Shown one piece after another: positions 25,027 to 32,122 of a DNA stretch of 64,000 nt. A model generated the notes under the pieces. The model had not been told where the DNA came from. It saw only the letters and a program-made list of their open reading frames with translations, and did not search any database. Source of the stretch: Paenibacillus rhizophilus (lineage in GTDB: Bacteria; Bacillota; Bacilli; Paenibacillales; Paenibacillaceae); the NCBI RefSeq assembly GCF_003854965.1, contig NZ_RQPI01000001.1, positions 248,001-312,000 on the forward strand, in the 5' to 3' direction. A program made the position numbers and the translations under genes. The first letter of the stretch is position 1. Every line of letters begins with the position of its first letter.

Positions 25027-26421
25027 ATGGCATTTGAAGGATTAACCGGAAGACTGCAGAGTGTGTTCAGCAAGCTGCGCGGCAAAGGCAAAGTATCCGA
25101 AGAAGACGTAAACGAGGCAATGCGCGAGGTGCGACTTGCGCTGCTCGAAGCGGACGTTAACTTCAAGGTTGTCAAAGACTTTGTTGCCAAGGTGAAGGAG
25201 AAATCGATCGGCAAGGACGTGATGGACAGCTTCACGCCGGGCATGGTCATCATCGACATCGTGAACAAGGAATTGACGGAGCTGATGGGCGGAAGCCAGG
25301 CCAAGCTGGCCAAGGCGAACAAGCCGCCGACCGTCATTATGATGGCGGGCCTTCAGGGCGCCGGTAAGACAACCACTTCCGGCAAGCTGGCCAAGCTGCT
25401 GCAAAAGGGAAACCACCGACCGCTGCTCGTGGCAGGTGACATCTACCGCCCCGCGGCAATCAAGCAGCTTGAGGTGCTCGGAGAGCAGATCAAAGTGCCG
25501 GTGTTCTCGCTGGGCGACAAGATAAGCCCGGTAGAAATCGCCAAACAAGGTCTGCAGCACGCCAAGGACAACAATCTCGATTATGTCATTATCGATACCG
25601 CCGGCCGTCTGCATGTCGATGAAGACCTCATGGAAGAGCTGAAGCAGATTCACTCGGCTGTGAATCCGGACGAAGTACTGCTTGTGGTCGACGCCATGAC
25701 CGGCCAGGACGCCGTGAACGTGGCCGACAGCTTCAACAAGCAGCTTGAGCTATCCGGCGTCGTGTTGACGAAGCTTGACGGCGATACGCGCGGCGGTGCC
25801 GCCCTGTCCGTCAAGGCCGTAACCGGCTGCCCGATCAAGTTCGCAGCTCTTGGCGAGAAGATCGACGCGCTGGAGCCGTTCCATCCGGAGCGGATGGCGT
25901 CCCGTATTCTCGGCATGGGTGACATGCTGTCGCTGATCGAGAAGGCACAGGCTAACATCGACGCCGACAAGGCGAAGGAAATGGAACGTAAGATGCGCAA
26001 TGCGGAGTTTACGTTCGACGATTTCCTGGAACAAATGGATCAGGTCAAGAAGCTCGGCCCGATCGATCAGATCCTCGATATGCTCCCGGGCATGAACAAA
26101 GCCAAGGGCATGAAGGATTTGAAGGTCGACGACAAGCAGATGGGCCGCGTCGAAGCCATCGTGCATTCGATGACGAAGCAGGAGAAGAGCCAACCCGAGA
26201 TCATCAACCATAACCGCCGCAAGCGGATCGCCGCCGGCAGCGGCACCTCGCTCGCCGAAGTGAACCGGCTCATCAAGCAGTTCGATGAGATGCGCCGGAT
26301 GATGAAGCAGTTCTCTGGTATGATGGGCGGCATGGGCGGAGGAGGCAAAGCCTCCAAGAAGAACGCCATGAAGCAGCTTAAGGCGCTCGGCGGCAAAGGC
26401 ATGAAGTTCCCTTTCCGTTAA
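25027..26421 (+). CDS. ffh: signal recognition particle GTPase Ffh
   Basis: SRP54 homologue of 464 residues that binds signal peptides and SRP RNA and targets ribosomes to FtsY at the membrane. The helical N domain (1-95), the G1 loop GLQGAGKTTTSGK (108-120), DTAGRLH, TKLDGDTRGG and the methionine-rich M domain (MMKQFSGMMGGMGGG end) are all complete. The stop is followed by the 57-bp repeat array rather than directly by rpsP. Confidence 0.97.
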   Translation: MAFEGLTGRLQSVFSKLRGKGKVSEEDVNEAMREVRLALLEADVNFKVVKDFVAKVKEKSIGKDVMDSFTPGMVIIDIVNKELTELMGGSQAKLAKANKPPTVIMMAGLQGAGKTTTSGKLAKLLQKGNHRPLLVAGDIYRPAAIKQLEVLGEQIKVPVFSLGDKISPVEIAKQGLQHAKDNNLDYVIIDTAGRLHVDEDLMEELKQIHSAVNPDEVLLVVDAMTGQDAVNVADSFNKQLELSGVVLTKLDGDTRGGAALSVKAVTGCPIKFAALGEKIDALEPFHPERMASRILGMGDMLSLIEKAQANIDADKAKEMERKMRNAEFTFDDFLEQMDQVKKLGPIDQILDMLPGMNKAKGMKDLKVDDKQMGRVEAIVHSMTKQEKSQPEIINHNRRKRIAAGSGTSLAEVNRLIKQFDEMRRMMKQFSGMMGGMGGGGKASKKNAMKQLKALGGKGMKFPFR

Positions 26422-26827
26422 TGTTAAAGGTTTTATCCTTTGCCGAGATTAACCATTGTACAACATAGGTTAATCAAGCCTTTAATGTTTAATCTTTTAT
26501 CGAGATTAACCATTGTATAACATAGGTTGATCAGGCCTTAAATGTTTAGTCTTTTACCGCGATTAACCATTGTACAACATAGGTTAATCAGTTCTGTTAA
26601 GTCTTTTGCAGTTAGTTTTCAGGGTTCAACCCGTGACTAGTTACATTGACAGTTAAGCGTGTCCCGTCAGGGACGGAAAGCGATCATTACCCCAATCATC
26701 CAAGGTCCCGCCAGTCCATCCGCCAACGCCAATTGCCATTAGCGGGTGTCCAGAGGGCGGCAGCCCTTGGGGCCCTCCCCATCGGGGAGGGTTTGGGAGG
26801 GGATATTCTTATAAGGAGGTGAATTTC
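26422..26827. other. ffh-rpsP intergenic region rich in repeats and hairpins
   Basis: Besides the three-copy 57-bp array, this 406-bp stretch holds a GTCCC-GTCA-GGGAC hairpin (26661-26674) and a GC-rich stem CCCTCCCC-AT-CGGGGAGGG (26782-26800) just before the rpsP ribosome site. The first hairpin plus GGAAAGCG is also found inside trmD. No open frame on either strand looks coding. Confidence 0.6.
26447..26589. repeat. three 57-bp direct repeats each containing a dyad
   Basis: Units start at 26447, 26504 and 26561 (exact 57-bp period). Each begins with GATTAACC, then ATTGTACAACATA, then GGTTAATC, a hairpin with self-complementary TTGTACAA in its loop (TTGTATAA in unit 2). The linkers (TTTAATGTTTAATCTTTTA type) are also similar. 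A partial linker copy directly follows the ffh stop. There are no unique spacers, so it is not a CRISPR. Confidence 0.85.
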
Positions 26828-27100
26828 GTGGCAGTACGTATTCGTCTGAAACGTATGGGTGCTCATAAAGCGCCTTTCTATCGTGTAGTGGTTTCCGATT
26901 CCCGGTCCCCTCGTGACGGTCGTTTTATCGAGGAAATCGGTTACTATAACCCGGTTGCACAACCGGCAGTAGTGAACATCGATGAGGAAAAAGCGCTCAA
27001 GTGGCTTCAAACCGGTGCGCAAGCATCCGACACGGTTCGCAACTTGCTGAGCAAAGCAGGTGTGATGAAGAAGTTCCATGAGTCTAAGCTACAGAAATAA
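26828..27100 (+). CDS. rpsP: 30S ribosomal protein S16
   Basis: S16 of 90 residues, starting [20 protein letters not shown], complete and canonical. Start is GTG at 26828, seven bases after a full AAGGAGGT; an earlier in-frame GTG (26819) lies inside that ribosome site. It begins the rpsP-khpA-rimM-trmD block. Confidence 0.97.
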   Translation: MAVRIRLKRMGAHKAPFYRVVVSDSRSPRDGRFIEEIGYYNPVAQPAVVNIDEEKALKWLQTGAQASDTVRNLLSKAGVMKKFHESKLQK

Positions 27101-27122
27101 TGACTGATTGCGAGGGTCCTCT

Positions 27123-27353
27123 ATGGAAGAATTAGTTGCAGTTATTGCTAAGGCTTTAGTGGATCATCCGGAAGATGTAACGGTGCGGACCGTGGAGAAG
27201 GATCATCTGATTGTCTATGAATTGTCCGTTCATCCCAATGATGTGGGCAAGGTCATCGGCAAGCAGGGACGGATCGCCAAAGCGCTCCGGACAGTCGTTA
27301 CATCGGCAGCAGTCAAGAGCGATAAGCGCGTCACCGTGGATATTTTGTCCTGA
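27123..27353 (+). CDS. khpA: KH-domain RNA-binding protein KhpA (YlqC)
   Basis: Single KH domain of 76 residues; the GxxG loop is VIGKQGRIAKALR. KhpA pairs with KhpB/EloR as an RNA-binding heterodimer affecting cell elongation and small-RNA function in Gram-positives. The start ATG 27123 has GAGGG upstream. It sits 22 bp after rpsP, the usual position. Confidence 0.93.
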   Translation: MEELVAVIAKALVDHPEDVTVRTVEKDHLIVYELSVHPNDVGKVIGKQGRIAKALRTVVTSAAVKSDKRVTVDILS

Positions 27354-27369
27354 TCGGTGATCATTTAAG

Positions 27370-27405
27370 AGGGGCTGGGGATCACTAGATTCCGGCTCCT
27401 TTTGT
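27370..27405 (+). terminator. terminator or attenuator between khpA and rimM
   Basis: AGGGGCTGGGG pairs with TTCCGGCTCCT (several G-U pairs), followed by TTTTGT. It lies inside an operon that is normally continuous, so it may only reduce readthrough. Confidence 0.4.
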
Positions 27406-27419
27406 CTAAAAATATAAGA

Positions 27420-27539
27420 ATGGAGCAGTCGTTTTTTCTTGCTGAGAATATAAGAGACGTCCCTGCCAAGCATAGGCTTGTTACACCGGGGAACGTTATG
27501 AATATAAATGATGAAGCGTTAAGGGAGTGGATGGCATGA
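27420..27539 (+). CDS. possible 39-residue ORF coupled to rimM
   Basis: ATG 27420 opens a frame (MEQSFFLAENIRDVPAKHRL ... [10 protein letters not shown]) whose stop overlaps the rimM start as ATGA. It occupies the place where B. subtilis has ylqD, to which it shows no evident similarity. It lacks a convincing Shine-Dalgarno site. It may be a leader peptide or chance. Confidence 0.25.
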   Translation: MEQSFFLAENIRDVPAKHRLVTPGNVMNINDEALREWMA

Positions 27540-28063
27540 CGGATTCGTTGTTGACGGTAGGCAAGCTGGTCAATACCCACGGCATTCGCGGAGAAATCAA
27601 AATATTGTCCCGAACCGATTTTCCCGAGGTGAGATTTGCGCCGGGCAGCAAGCTGCTCGTTATTCCGGAAGACGGTAAAGGGATGATCGAGGTCACCGTG
27701 GAGGCGGCTCGCGAGCATAAGGGAATGTATATCGTAAAGCTTAAGGGTTATAACGACATCAACCAGGTCGAAAAATACAAAGGCAGCCTGATCAAGGTCA
27801 CTGCGGACAACCGGGTAGAACTGCCGGAAAACGAATTTTATTTTGATGATATCATCGGCTGCGAGGTCTTTACGGAAGAAGCAGAGGACGCGCCGCTCGG
27901 AGTCATTTCCGAGATTTTGACGCCTGGAGCCAATGATGTCTGGGTGGTCAGACGGCCTAAAGGCCAAGATATTCTGATTCCCGTGATTGACGATGTGGTG
28001 CTTGATGTCGATGTGCCGAACAAACGGGTCAAGGTTCAATTGATGGAAGGACTGTTGTCATGA
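27536..28063 (+). CDS. rimM: ribosome maturation factor RimM
   Basis: A 175-residue two-domain factor for 30S maturation that binds S19: N-terminal beta-barrel ([19 protein letters not shown]) and C-terminal PRC-barrel ([33 protein letters not shown]). The start ATG 27536 follows AAGGGAG by 9 bp. Its stop overlaps the trmD start (ATGA). Confidence 0.96.
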   Translation: MTDSLLTVGKLVNTHGIRGEIKILSRTDFPEVRFAPGSKLLVIPEDGKGMIEVTVEAAREHKGMYIVKLKGYNDINQVEKYKGSLIKVTADNRVELPENEFYFDDIIGCEVFTEEAEDAPLGVISEILTPGANDVWVVRRPKGQDILIPVIDDVVLDVDVPNKRVKVQLMEGLLS

Positions 28064-28953
28064 TCCGAATTGATGTGCTGACGCTTTTTCCGGAAATGTG
28101 TGAAGGCGTGTTCGGTACTAGTATTCTGGGCAAGGCGCGGGAAAAAGGTATCGCCAGGCTGAATGCGGTTAATTTCCGCGATTTTGCGAACAACAAGCAC
28201 AATAGCGTTGACGACACTCCTTATGGCGGAGGAGGCGGCATGGTGCTCAAGCCTGAGCCGATTTTTGGCGCGGTAGAGCATCTTCTGGACAGCCTGAAGG
28301 TCCCGTCAGGGACTGAGGGTGAATCGGAAAGCGCAGCAACAGCAGGCTTTGTCCCAACCGGTGAAGAGTCAGAAGAAGGAATGTCGGGCTTGACTCAAGG
28401 GGAGAATGCCAAACCGCGGATCATTCTCATGTGCCCGCAAGGCCGGACATTCGATCAACGGACCGCCGAGCATCTGGCCAAGGAGAAGCATCTTATTTTT
28501 ATTTGCGGCCATTACGAGGGTTATGACGAGCGCATCCGGGAGCATCTGGTTACGGATGAACTGTCGATCGGAGACTATGTGCTGACCGGCGGGGAACTGC
28601 CCGCTCTCACGGTCATTGATGCGGTCGTCCGCCTGCAGCCGGGGGCGCTTGGAAATGAATCCTCCGCGGTGACCGATTCGTTCAGCACGGGGCTGCTGGA
28701 ATATCCGCATTATACGCGCCCTGCCGAGTTCCGGGGCTGGAAGGTACCGGATATGCTGCTTAGCGGCCACCATGCCAATATCGAAGCGTGGCGGAAGGAG
28801 CAATCACTGAAGCGGACGCTGGAGCGCAGACCCGACCTGCTGGAACAGGTGGAACTTACACCCAAAGACCTTAAGCTGCTGGAGCGGTTAAAGGCGGAAA
28901 GAATGGAAGCTTGCGGCGGCAGCCGAAGCAAAGAAGAGAAGGCGTCTTTTTAA
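28060..28953 (+). CDS. trmD: tRNA (guanine-N1)-methyltransferase TrmD with an insertion
   Basis: SPOUT methyltransferase making m1G37 in tRNAs reading CNN codons. Core motifs are intact: [43 protein letters not shown] and [14 protein letters not shown] [16 protein letters not shown]. At 297 residues it is about 50 longer than B. subtilis TrmD. Most of the excess is residues ~80-117, a Gly/Glu/Ser-rich segment between the N-terminal substrate lobe and [11 protein letters not shown]. The insert begins with GTCCCGTCAGGGAC, also present before rpsP. It is likely a flexible surface loop and the enzyme should be active. Confidence 0.95.
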   Translation: MIRIDVLTLFPEMCEGVFGTSILGKAREKGIARLNAVNFRDFANNKHNSVDDTPYGGGGGMVLKPEPIFGAVEHLLDSLKVPSGTEGESESAATAGFVPTGEESEEGMSGLTQGENAKPRIILMCPQGRTFDQRTAEHLAKEKHLIFICGHYEGYDERIREHLVTDELSIGDYVLTGGELPALTVIDAVVRLQPGALGNESSAVTDSFSTGLLEYPHYTRPAEFRGWKVPDMLLSGHHANIEAWRKEQSLKRTLERRPDLLEQVELTPKDLKLLERLKAERMEACGGSRSKEEKASF

Positions 28954-28978
28954 CGGACAAGTTAAAAAGGCGTTTTTT
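28941..28978 (+). terminator. terminator of the ffh-trmD block
   Basis: GGCGTCTTTTTAAC pairs with GTTAAAAAGGCGTT, followed by a T-run; the 5' arm overlaps the trmD stop codon. Confidence 0.75.
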
Positions 28979-29049
28979 CGTTGTTATAAAGTAAAAAAGG
29001 GAAGAATAGCCGTCATAAAAAGTTCAACAAAGCCATATATTGTATAGGT

Positions 29050-29079
29050 GTCATTACCTGCTGTTTTTGGGTAATAACA
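29050..29079. promoter_or_regulatory. inverted repeat upstream of 38-codon gene
   Basis: TGTCATTACC and GGTAATAACA form a 10-bp dyad with one mismatch across 10 bases, 55 bp before the small gene. It suits an operator or an RNA hairpin. Confidence 0.4.
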
Positions 29080-29133
29080 TAAGGCGCCGTAAATAATAGA
29101 GAAGGCTTAACCAGCGAAAGGATGAACTTTGAA

Positions 29134-29250
29134 ATGACAACAAAGACTCATGACGAATTCAAGCCGGATACGAACCCGATCCGCAAGGAAGCGGAGCCGC
29201 TCCGCACGGTCAGCGATATTATCGACTTCTATAAGAACCGGAAATCTTAA
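29134..29250 (+). CDS. 38-residue small protein
   Basis: A frame MTTKTHDEFKPDTNPIRKEA ... DIIDFYKNRKS, hydrophilic, with a C-terminal predicted helix. AAAGGATG stands 9-11 bp upstream of ATG. It has its own dyad upstream and a terminator about 90 bp downstream, so it looks like an independent transcription unit. I do not recognise it; the codon pattern and charged composition support a real gene. Confidence 0.5.
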   Translation: MTTKTHDEFKPDTNPIRKEAEPLRTVSDIIDFYKNRKS

Positions 29251-29342
29251 AGTTCTTGTCCAATGCCGGACGGGAGCGAAACCCATTCATTTATTCTGCT
29301 AAGGCCTATCGCCTTCCATGCAGAGAAATAATTTTCGTGAAG

Positions 29343-29387
29343 ACCACTTATCCGTGAACCCCGGTTCGACGCTTAGGTGGTTTTTTA
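29343..29387 (+). terminator. terminator after 38-codon gene
   Basis: ACCACTTA / TTAGGTGGT outer stem enclosing GAACC-CC-GGTTC, followed by T6. Confidence 0.7.
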
Positions 29388-29397
29388 TGGACAATAA

Positions 29398-29426
29398 ATG
29401 AAAAAAGACCGTCCGAAGACGGTCTC
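29398..29426 (-). terminator. minus-strand terminator of orphan transcript
   Basis: Perfect AGACCGTC / GACGGTCT stem with CGAA/TTCG tetraloop; six T on the minus strand follow. It faces no annotated minus-strand gene. Confidence 0.75.
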
Positions 29427-29556
29427 TCTACCCGAGGCGCTTAACTTTCATGATCCGTATCCCGCGCCACCAAAAGCCGATTCATTAGCCAATGGTCCGG
29501 GTAAGGGATACGCTCAACATGTCATTATTAATGTGAACGCACCTCCTTTCCTTGTA
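29427..29556 (-). ncRNA. candidate structured small RNA (or leader with tiny ORFs)
   Basis: Between an extended -10 (29562-29567) and the terminator at 29398, the minus strand could form an 8-bp helix CGTATCCC (29505-29512) with GGGATACG (29456-29463). GGCGC (29464-29468), directly inside that loop, can pair with GCGCC (29436-29440) outside it: an H-type pseudoknot arrangement. An AAGGAGGTG near the 5' end and tiny ORFs of 11 and 14 codons (29485-29520 and 29441-29485, joined as TAATG) also allow a leader-peptide reading. There is no downstream gene on this strand. Confidence 0.4.
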
Positions 29557-29561
29557 GGGAA

Positions 29562-29570
29562 AGTATAGCA
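29562..29570 (-). promoter_or_regulatory. extended -10 promoter of orphan minus-strand transcript
   Basis: TGCTATACT on the minus strand fits an extended -10 element (TGnTATAAT). A clear -35 is not visible in the AT-rich region to its right. Confidence 0.45.
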
Positions 29571-29703
29571 CAACGACTAATAAATATCTATAAAATTCTA
29601 AATATTTTTTAGCTATGTTTTTAATTGAATTGCTTTTGTGAAATTTATTTATTTTTAAGGGAGATATTATATTATTAGTGTATCAATTCATTGGGGGTAT
29701 TTC

Positions 29704-30705
29704 ATGAATAATTATAGTTATAAGTTGATTAGCAAATATCGAACTCAACTGATGGGGATAGCGATATTATGGATTGTATTTTATCACTCTACTATTAACA
29801 CATCGTCAGTTCCAATCATTAATACAATTAAAGAAATCGGATATGGAGGAGTAGATATTTTTTTAATGTTATCCGGTTTGGGATTGTACTTTGCATGTCA
29901 GAAAGACGATAACGTTATAACATTTTATAAGCGAAGACTGCTACGAATTATTCCAACTTATATTACAGTTGTGTTTATTGTTTGTTTATTTTATTGGTAT
30001 GTTGGTGAAATGTCGCTTATAGATGCAGTTTTGAATTTAACCACACTAAGTTTTTGGTTAGACTCTAAAAATAGATTTGATTGGTATGTTCCTGCAATTT
30101 TGGTTTTATATTTGCTTACACCCGTTTTTATGTACTTTTTCAAGTCGAAAAATAAGTATATTTCACTTACAGCGGTCATTCTTATTGGATTACTAATAAC
30201 TATATCTATTACTTCAACATCTTTTTCATATTTACTTGTTTTTACTACAAGAATACCAATATTTTTTATTGGGTTTCTTGTAGGTTTTTGGATCGAGACA
30301 CACAAGAAAGCTGCCATGTTACATTTAATAATTAATATAGCTGCGGCAATTTTTGGTTTGACCTTATTAGTGATAAGTTTGAAATATTTATCTTATGAAT
30401 ACTTATGGAATTATGGCATCTTTTGGTATCCTTTTATTTTAATTACATTACCTTTGTGCATGTTTGCAGCAACTTTTTTACAAACAGTTTCAGAGCGCGG
30501 TATTAAAAAATTTATCTTCTTAACTTTCTGCGGTACACACAGTCTTGAAATCTATTTGATTCATGAAAGGATTTTAAATATCACGACTAAAATAAGCAAA
30601 AGTATCGACAATGTTACATATAATCTAATCTGCATTTTAATCACTCTACTATTTGCATTTTTACTGAAAAAGTTAATAGCTGGTTTCACCTCAAGATTCA
30701 CTTGA
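29704..30705 (+). CDS. acyltransferase 3 family membrane protein
   Basis: Integral membrane O-acyltransferase of 333 residues with about ten hydrophobic segments. The family start is clear: YRTQLMGIAILWIVFYHS with its essential His, then GVDIFLMLSGLGLYFA and FYKRRLLRIIPTYI. These enzymes transfer acetyl or similar groups to cell-surface sugars. The gene is far richer in A+T than its surroundings, with runs of TTT/ATT codons. It lies in the insertion between trmD and rplS beside tRNA-Pro, so recent acquisition is likely. GGGGGT precedes the ATG closely. Confidence 0.88.
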   Translation: MNNYSYKLISKYRTQLMGIAILWIVFYHSTINTSSVPIINTIKEIGYGGVDIFLMLSGLGLYFACQKDDNVITFYKRRLLRIIPTYITVVFIVCLFYWYVGEMSLIDAVLNLTTLSFWLDSKNRFDWYVPAILVLYLLTPVFMYFFKSKNKYISLTAVILIGLLITISITSTSFSYLLVFTTRIPIFFIGFLVGFWIETHKKAAMLHLIINIAAAIFGLTLLVISLKYLSYEYLWNYGIFWYPFILITLPLCMFAATFLQTVSERGIKKFIFLTFCGTHSLEIYLIHERILNITTKISKSIDNVTYNLICILITLLFAFLLKKLIAGFTSRFT

Positions 30706-30782
30706 ATTCAAAATAGGTCTGTCGTAAATCTTGTACAAGTGTTTAAGCTGAAATTTAGTGTGTGTTAAACCTTAGTTTTTGC

Positions 30783-30812
30783 TTGCAAGAGTGGATTATT
30801 AAGTCGTATAAT
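30783..30812 (+). promoter_or_regulatory. promoter of tRNA-Pro
   Basis: TTGCAA, 18-bp spacer, TATAAT, about 60 bp before the tRNA. Confidence 0.5.
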
Positions 30813-30872
30813 AATATTCGTCGCTGACGTTTCATGTATACTGTGAAAGCGGAATAGCGGCATACATATCAT

Positions 30873-30946
30873 CGGGGTATAGCGCAGCCTGGTAGCGCGC
30901 ACCCTTGGGGTGGGTGAGGCCGTGGGTTCGAATCCCGCTACTCCGA
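30873..30946 (+). tRNA. tRNA-Pro(GGG)
   Basis: Full cloverleaf: acceptor CGGGGTA/TACTCCG, D-arm GCGC/GCGC, anticodon stem CACCC/GGGTG with loop TTGGGGT (anticodon GGG, decoding CCC and CCU), T-arm GTGGG-TTCGAAT-CCCGC. CCA is not encoded. Its 3' 42 nt (30907-30948) are duplicated at 32123-32164, marking it as the integration site of a small islet. Confidence 0.93.
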
Positions 30947-30948
30947 TT
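30907..30948. repeat. attL-like copy (3' half of tRNA-Pro)
   Basis: 42 nt matching 32123-32164 with two mismatches. It covers the anticodon loop to the discriminator, the classical target of tyrosine-recombinase elements. Confidence 0.75.
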
Positions 30949-30974
30949 TATCGCAACAAACCGCGTAACGTCAA

Positions 30975-31075
30975 CGTTTTAAGTGCGTTCGACGATACGG
31001 TGGACATCCGGTAGACGCACCCGTGTTAGCGCGGGTGTGGCGCCGGACCCATTCGCAGTTGTTCACTCGCGAGCG
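30975..31075 (+). ncRNA. candidate structured RNA downstream of tRNA-Pro
   Basis: A GC-rich segment in AT-rich surroundings. A long hairpin pairs TCCGG (31007-31011) with CCGGA (31043-31047) and, inside, CACCCG (31018-31023) with CGGGTG (31032-31037). A competing helix, GTGCGT (30983-30988) with ACGCAC (31015-31020), shares bases with it, so two states are possible. An intrinsic terminator follows at 31076. This resembles a riboregulator architecture, or a small RNA co-transcribed with tRNA-Pro; no known class is recognised. Confidence 0.4.
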
Positions 31076-31119
31076 CTCCTTAGCGTAGTCATTTTCTACG
31101 CAGAGGAGGGCTTTTTGTT
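31076..31119 (+). terminator. intrinsic terminator with ribosome site in its 3' arm
   Basis: CTCCT-TA-GCGTAG pairs with CTACGC-AG-AGGAG (7-nt loop), followed by GGCTTTTTGTTT. The AGGAGGG of the 3' arm is the only Shine-Dalgarno of the ORF beginning with TTG at 31120, so the hairpin would both stop transcription and hide the ribosome site. Confidence 0.6.
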
Positions 31120-31317
31120 TTGGATAAACGTAACGCTAAACACTATAAATTTGAGCGCGAGGAAAAAGGCGGTAATCAGTCGCTCGACCAACTATTCGAT
31201 ATTCTATACTCGAAGGATGCGGAGGGGAAATTGGGTCGGACGTTTAAATGTACCGGAAGAGCTACTCGACATTCTGCAATTATATCTAATGTGAAAAAGT
31301 TCTTTCGTTCTGAATAA
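31120..31317 (+). CDS. 65-residue basic hypothetical protein
   Basis: TTG-initiated frame (MDKRNAKHYKFEREEKGGNQ ... SNVKKFFRSE), basic and hydrophilic, no membrane segment. Its Shine-Dalgarno is part of the terminator hairpin immediately upstream. I do not recognise a family. It is located in the tRNA-Pro islet ahead of the CotF-like gene. Confidence 0.35.
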   Translation: MDKRNAKHYKFEREEKGGNQSLDQLFDILYSKDAEGKLGRTFKCTGRATRHSAIISNVKKFFRSE

Positions 31318-31371
31318 AAAAAACACTTATGTCCATCATAAAAAGGGATAACAAAAATAGGAGGTTAAATA

Positions 31372-31998
31372 GTGAGATTAGCAGCCCACGAACTTCATGA
31401 TTTACAGGAATTAACGATGAGTTGTGTTAACTCTATTACAAACATGGGATATATGGTACAACATGTACAGGATCAAGAATTTAAAAGCATTTTGGAAAGG
31501 CATTTCCCCTTTCATGTTCGTGACTATAACATGAAGGTGGAATTTCTCAACCAAATGGATGGGGCAAAAAAAGAGTTATCGCTTTTAAAGGAAGATGGAA
31601 AACTTAGCGATTTTACAAAGTCTCCCGTTAATCAATATCCACCTGTCCAACCTCGAACCATGGTTGATAATATGAATGATCGAGAAATGGCTACTGCTTA
31701 TTTACTTACATTAAAACGTTCTGGCCGGGAATATGCTTATTCAGCCATGGAAGCAGCGAACCCTGAAATACGCTCCTTTCTGCAAACCTGTTTTATGATG
31801 AGTTGTTCACATGCCTATGATATGTGGCAATATATGGTTAAAAAAGGGTTTTATCCACTAGAACCAGCAGATCAAAGCATGACGGCTAAAATTGGAGCTG
31901 TTTATCAGGTAGTTCCTGAAGATCAAGAGCAAATTCAACAATACGCAAACCAGTATCAAAATCCAACAAATGGTTCAAGTGATCAACTGTATCAGTAA
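31372..31998 (+). CDS. spore coat protein, CotF family
   Basis: A 208-residue helical protein of the ferritin-like CotF/DUF2383 type found in coats of Bacillales spores. The conserved start (LAAHELHDLQELTMSCVNSI) and the second helical block (LLTLKRSGREYAYSAMEAAN; MMSCSHAYDMWQYMVKKGFY) are clear. It starts with GTG (31372) seven bases after AGGAGGT. It lies inside the tRNA-Pro islet, so this copy was probably acquired. Confidence 0.85.
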   Translation: MRLAAHELHDLQELTMSCVNSITNMGYMVQHVQDQEFKSILERHFPFHVRDYNMKVEFLNQMDGAKKELSLLKEDGKLSDFTKSPVNQYPPVQPRTMVDNMNDREMATAYLLTLKRSGREYAYSAMEAANPEIRSFLQTCFMMSCSHAYDMWQYMVKKGFYPLEPADQSMTAKIGAVYQVVPEDQEQIQQYANQYQNPTNGSSDQLYQ

Positions 31999-32043
31999 AA
32001 AATAAAGAAATACCAGATTAATAAAAGAGTAAACGCTCAAAGA

Positions 32044-32077
32044 GGGTGTCTCAAAAAGTAGAAACTTTTGGGCACCC
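32044..32077. repeat. long inverted repeat after CotF-like gene
   Basis: GGGTGTCTCAAAAAGT and ACTTTTGGGCACCC form an almost continuous stem with a 4-nt loop. There is no T-run, so it may be a terminator-like hairpin or the joined end of an insertion sequence (GGGTGTCTCAAAAAGT resembles common IS termini). Confidence 0.5.
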
Positions 32078-32122
32078 ATTTCTGAATTTAAAAATGATCA
32101 AAATCAAAATAAAAGAATACTC

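Noticed and set aside
26447..26589. CRISPR array
   Set aside because: Units are contiguous 57-bp direct repeats with similar linkers, not conserved repeats separated by unique spacers, and no cas gene is present.
29427..29570. T-box riboswitch
   Set aside because: GGTGGCGCGGG resembles the T-box core, but the full AGGGTGGNACCGCG motif, the stem I features and a downstream aminoacylation or amino-acid gene are missing.
31006..31060. tRNA-like gene in the islet
   Set aside because: The hairpins do not form a cloverleaf; no T-loop TTCGA/AAT and no matching acceptor stem.
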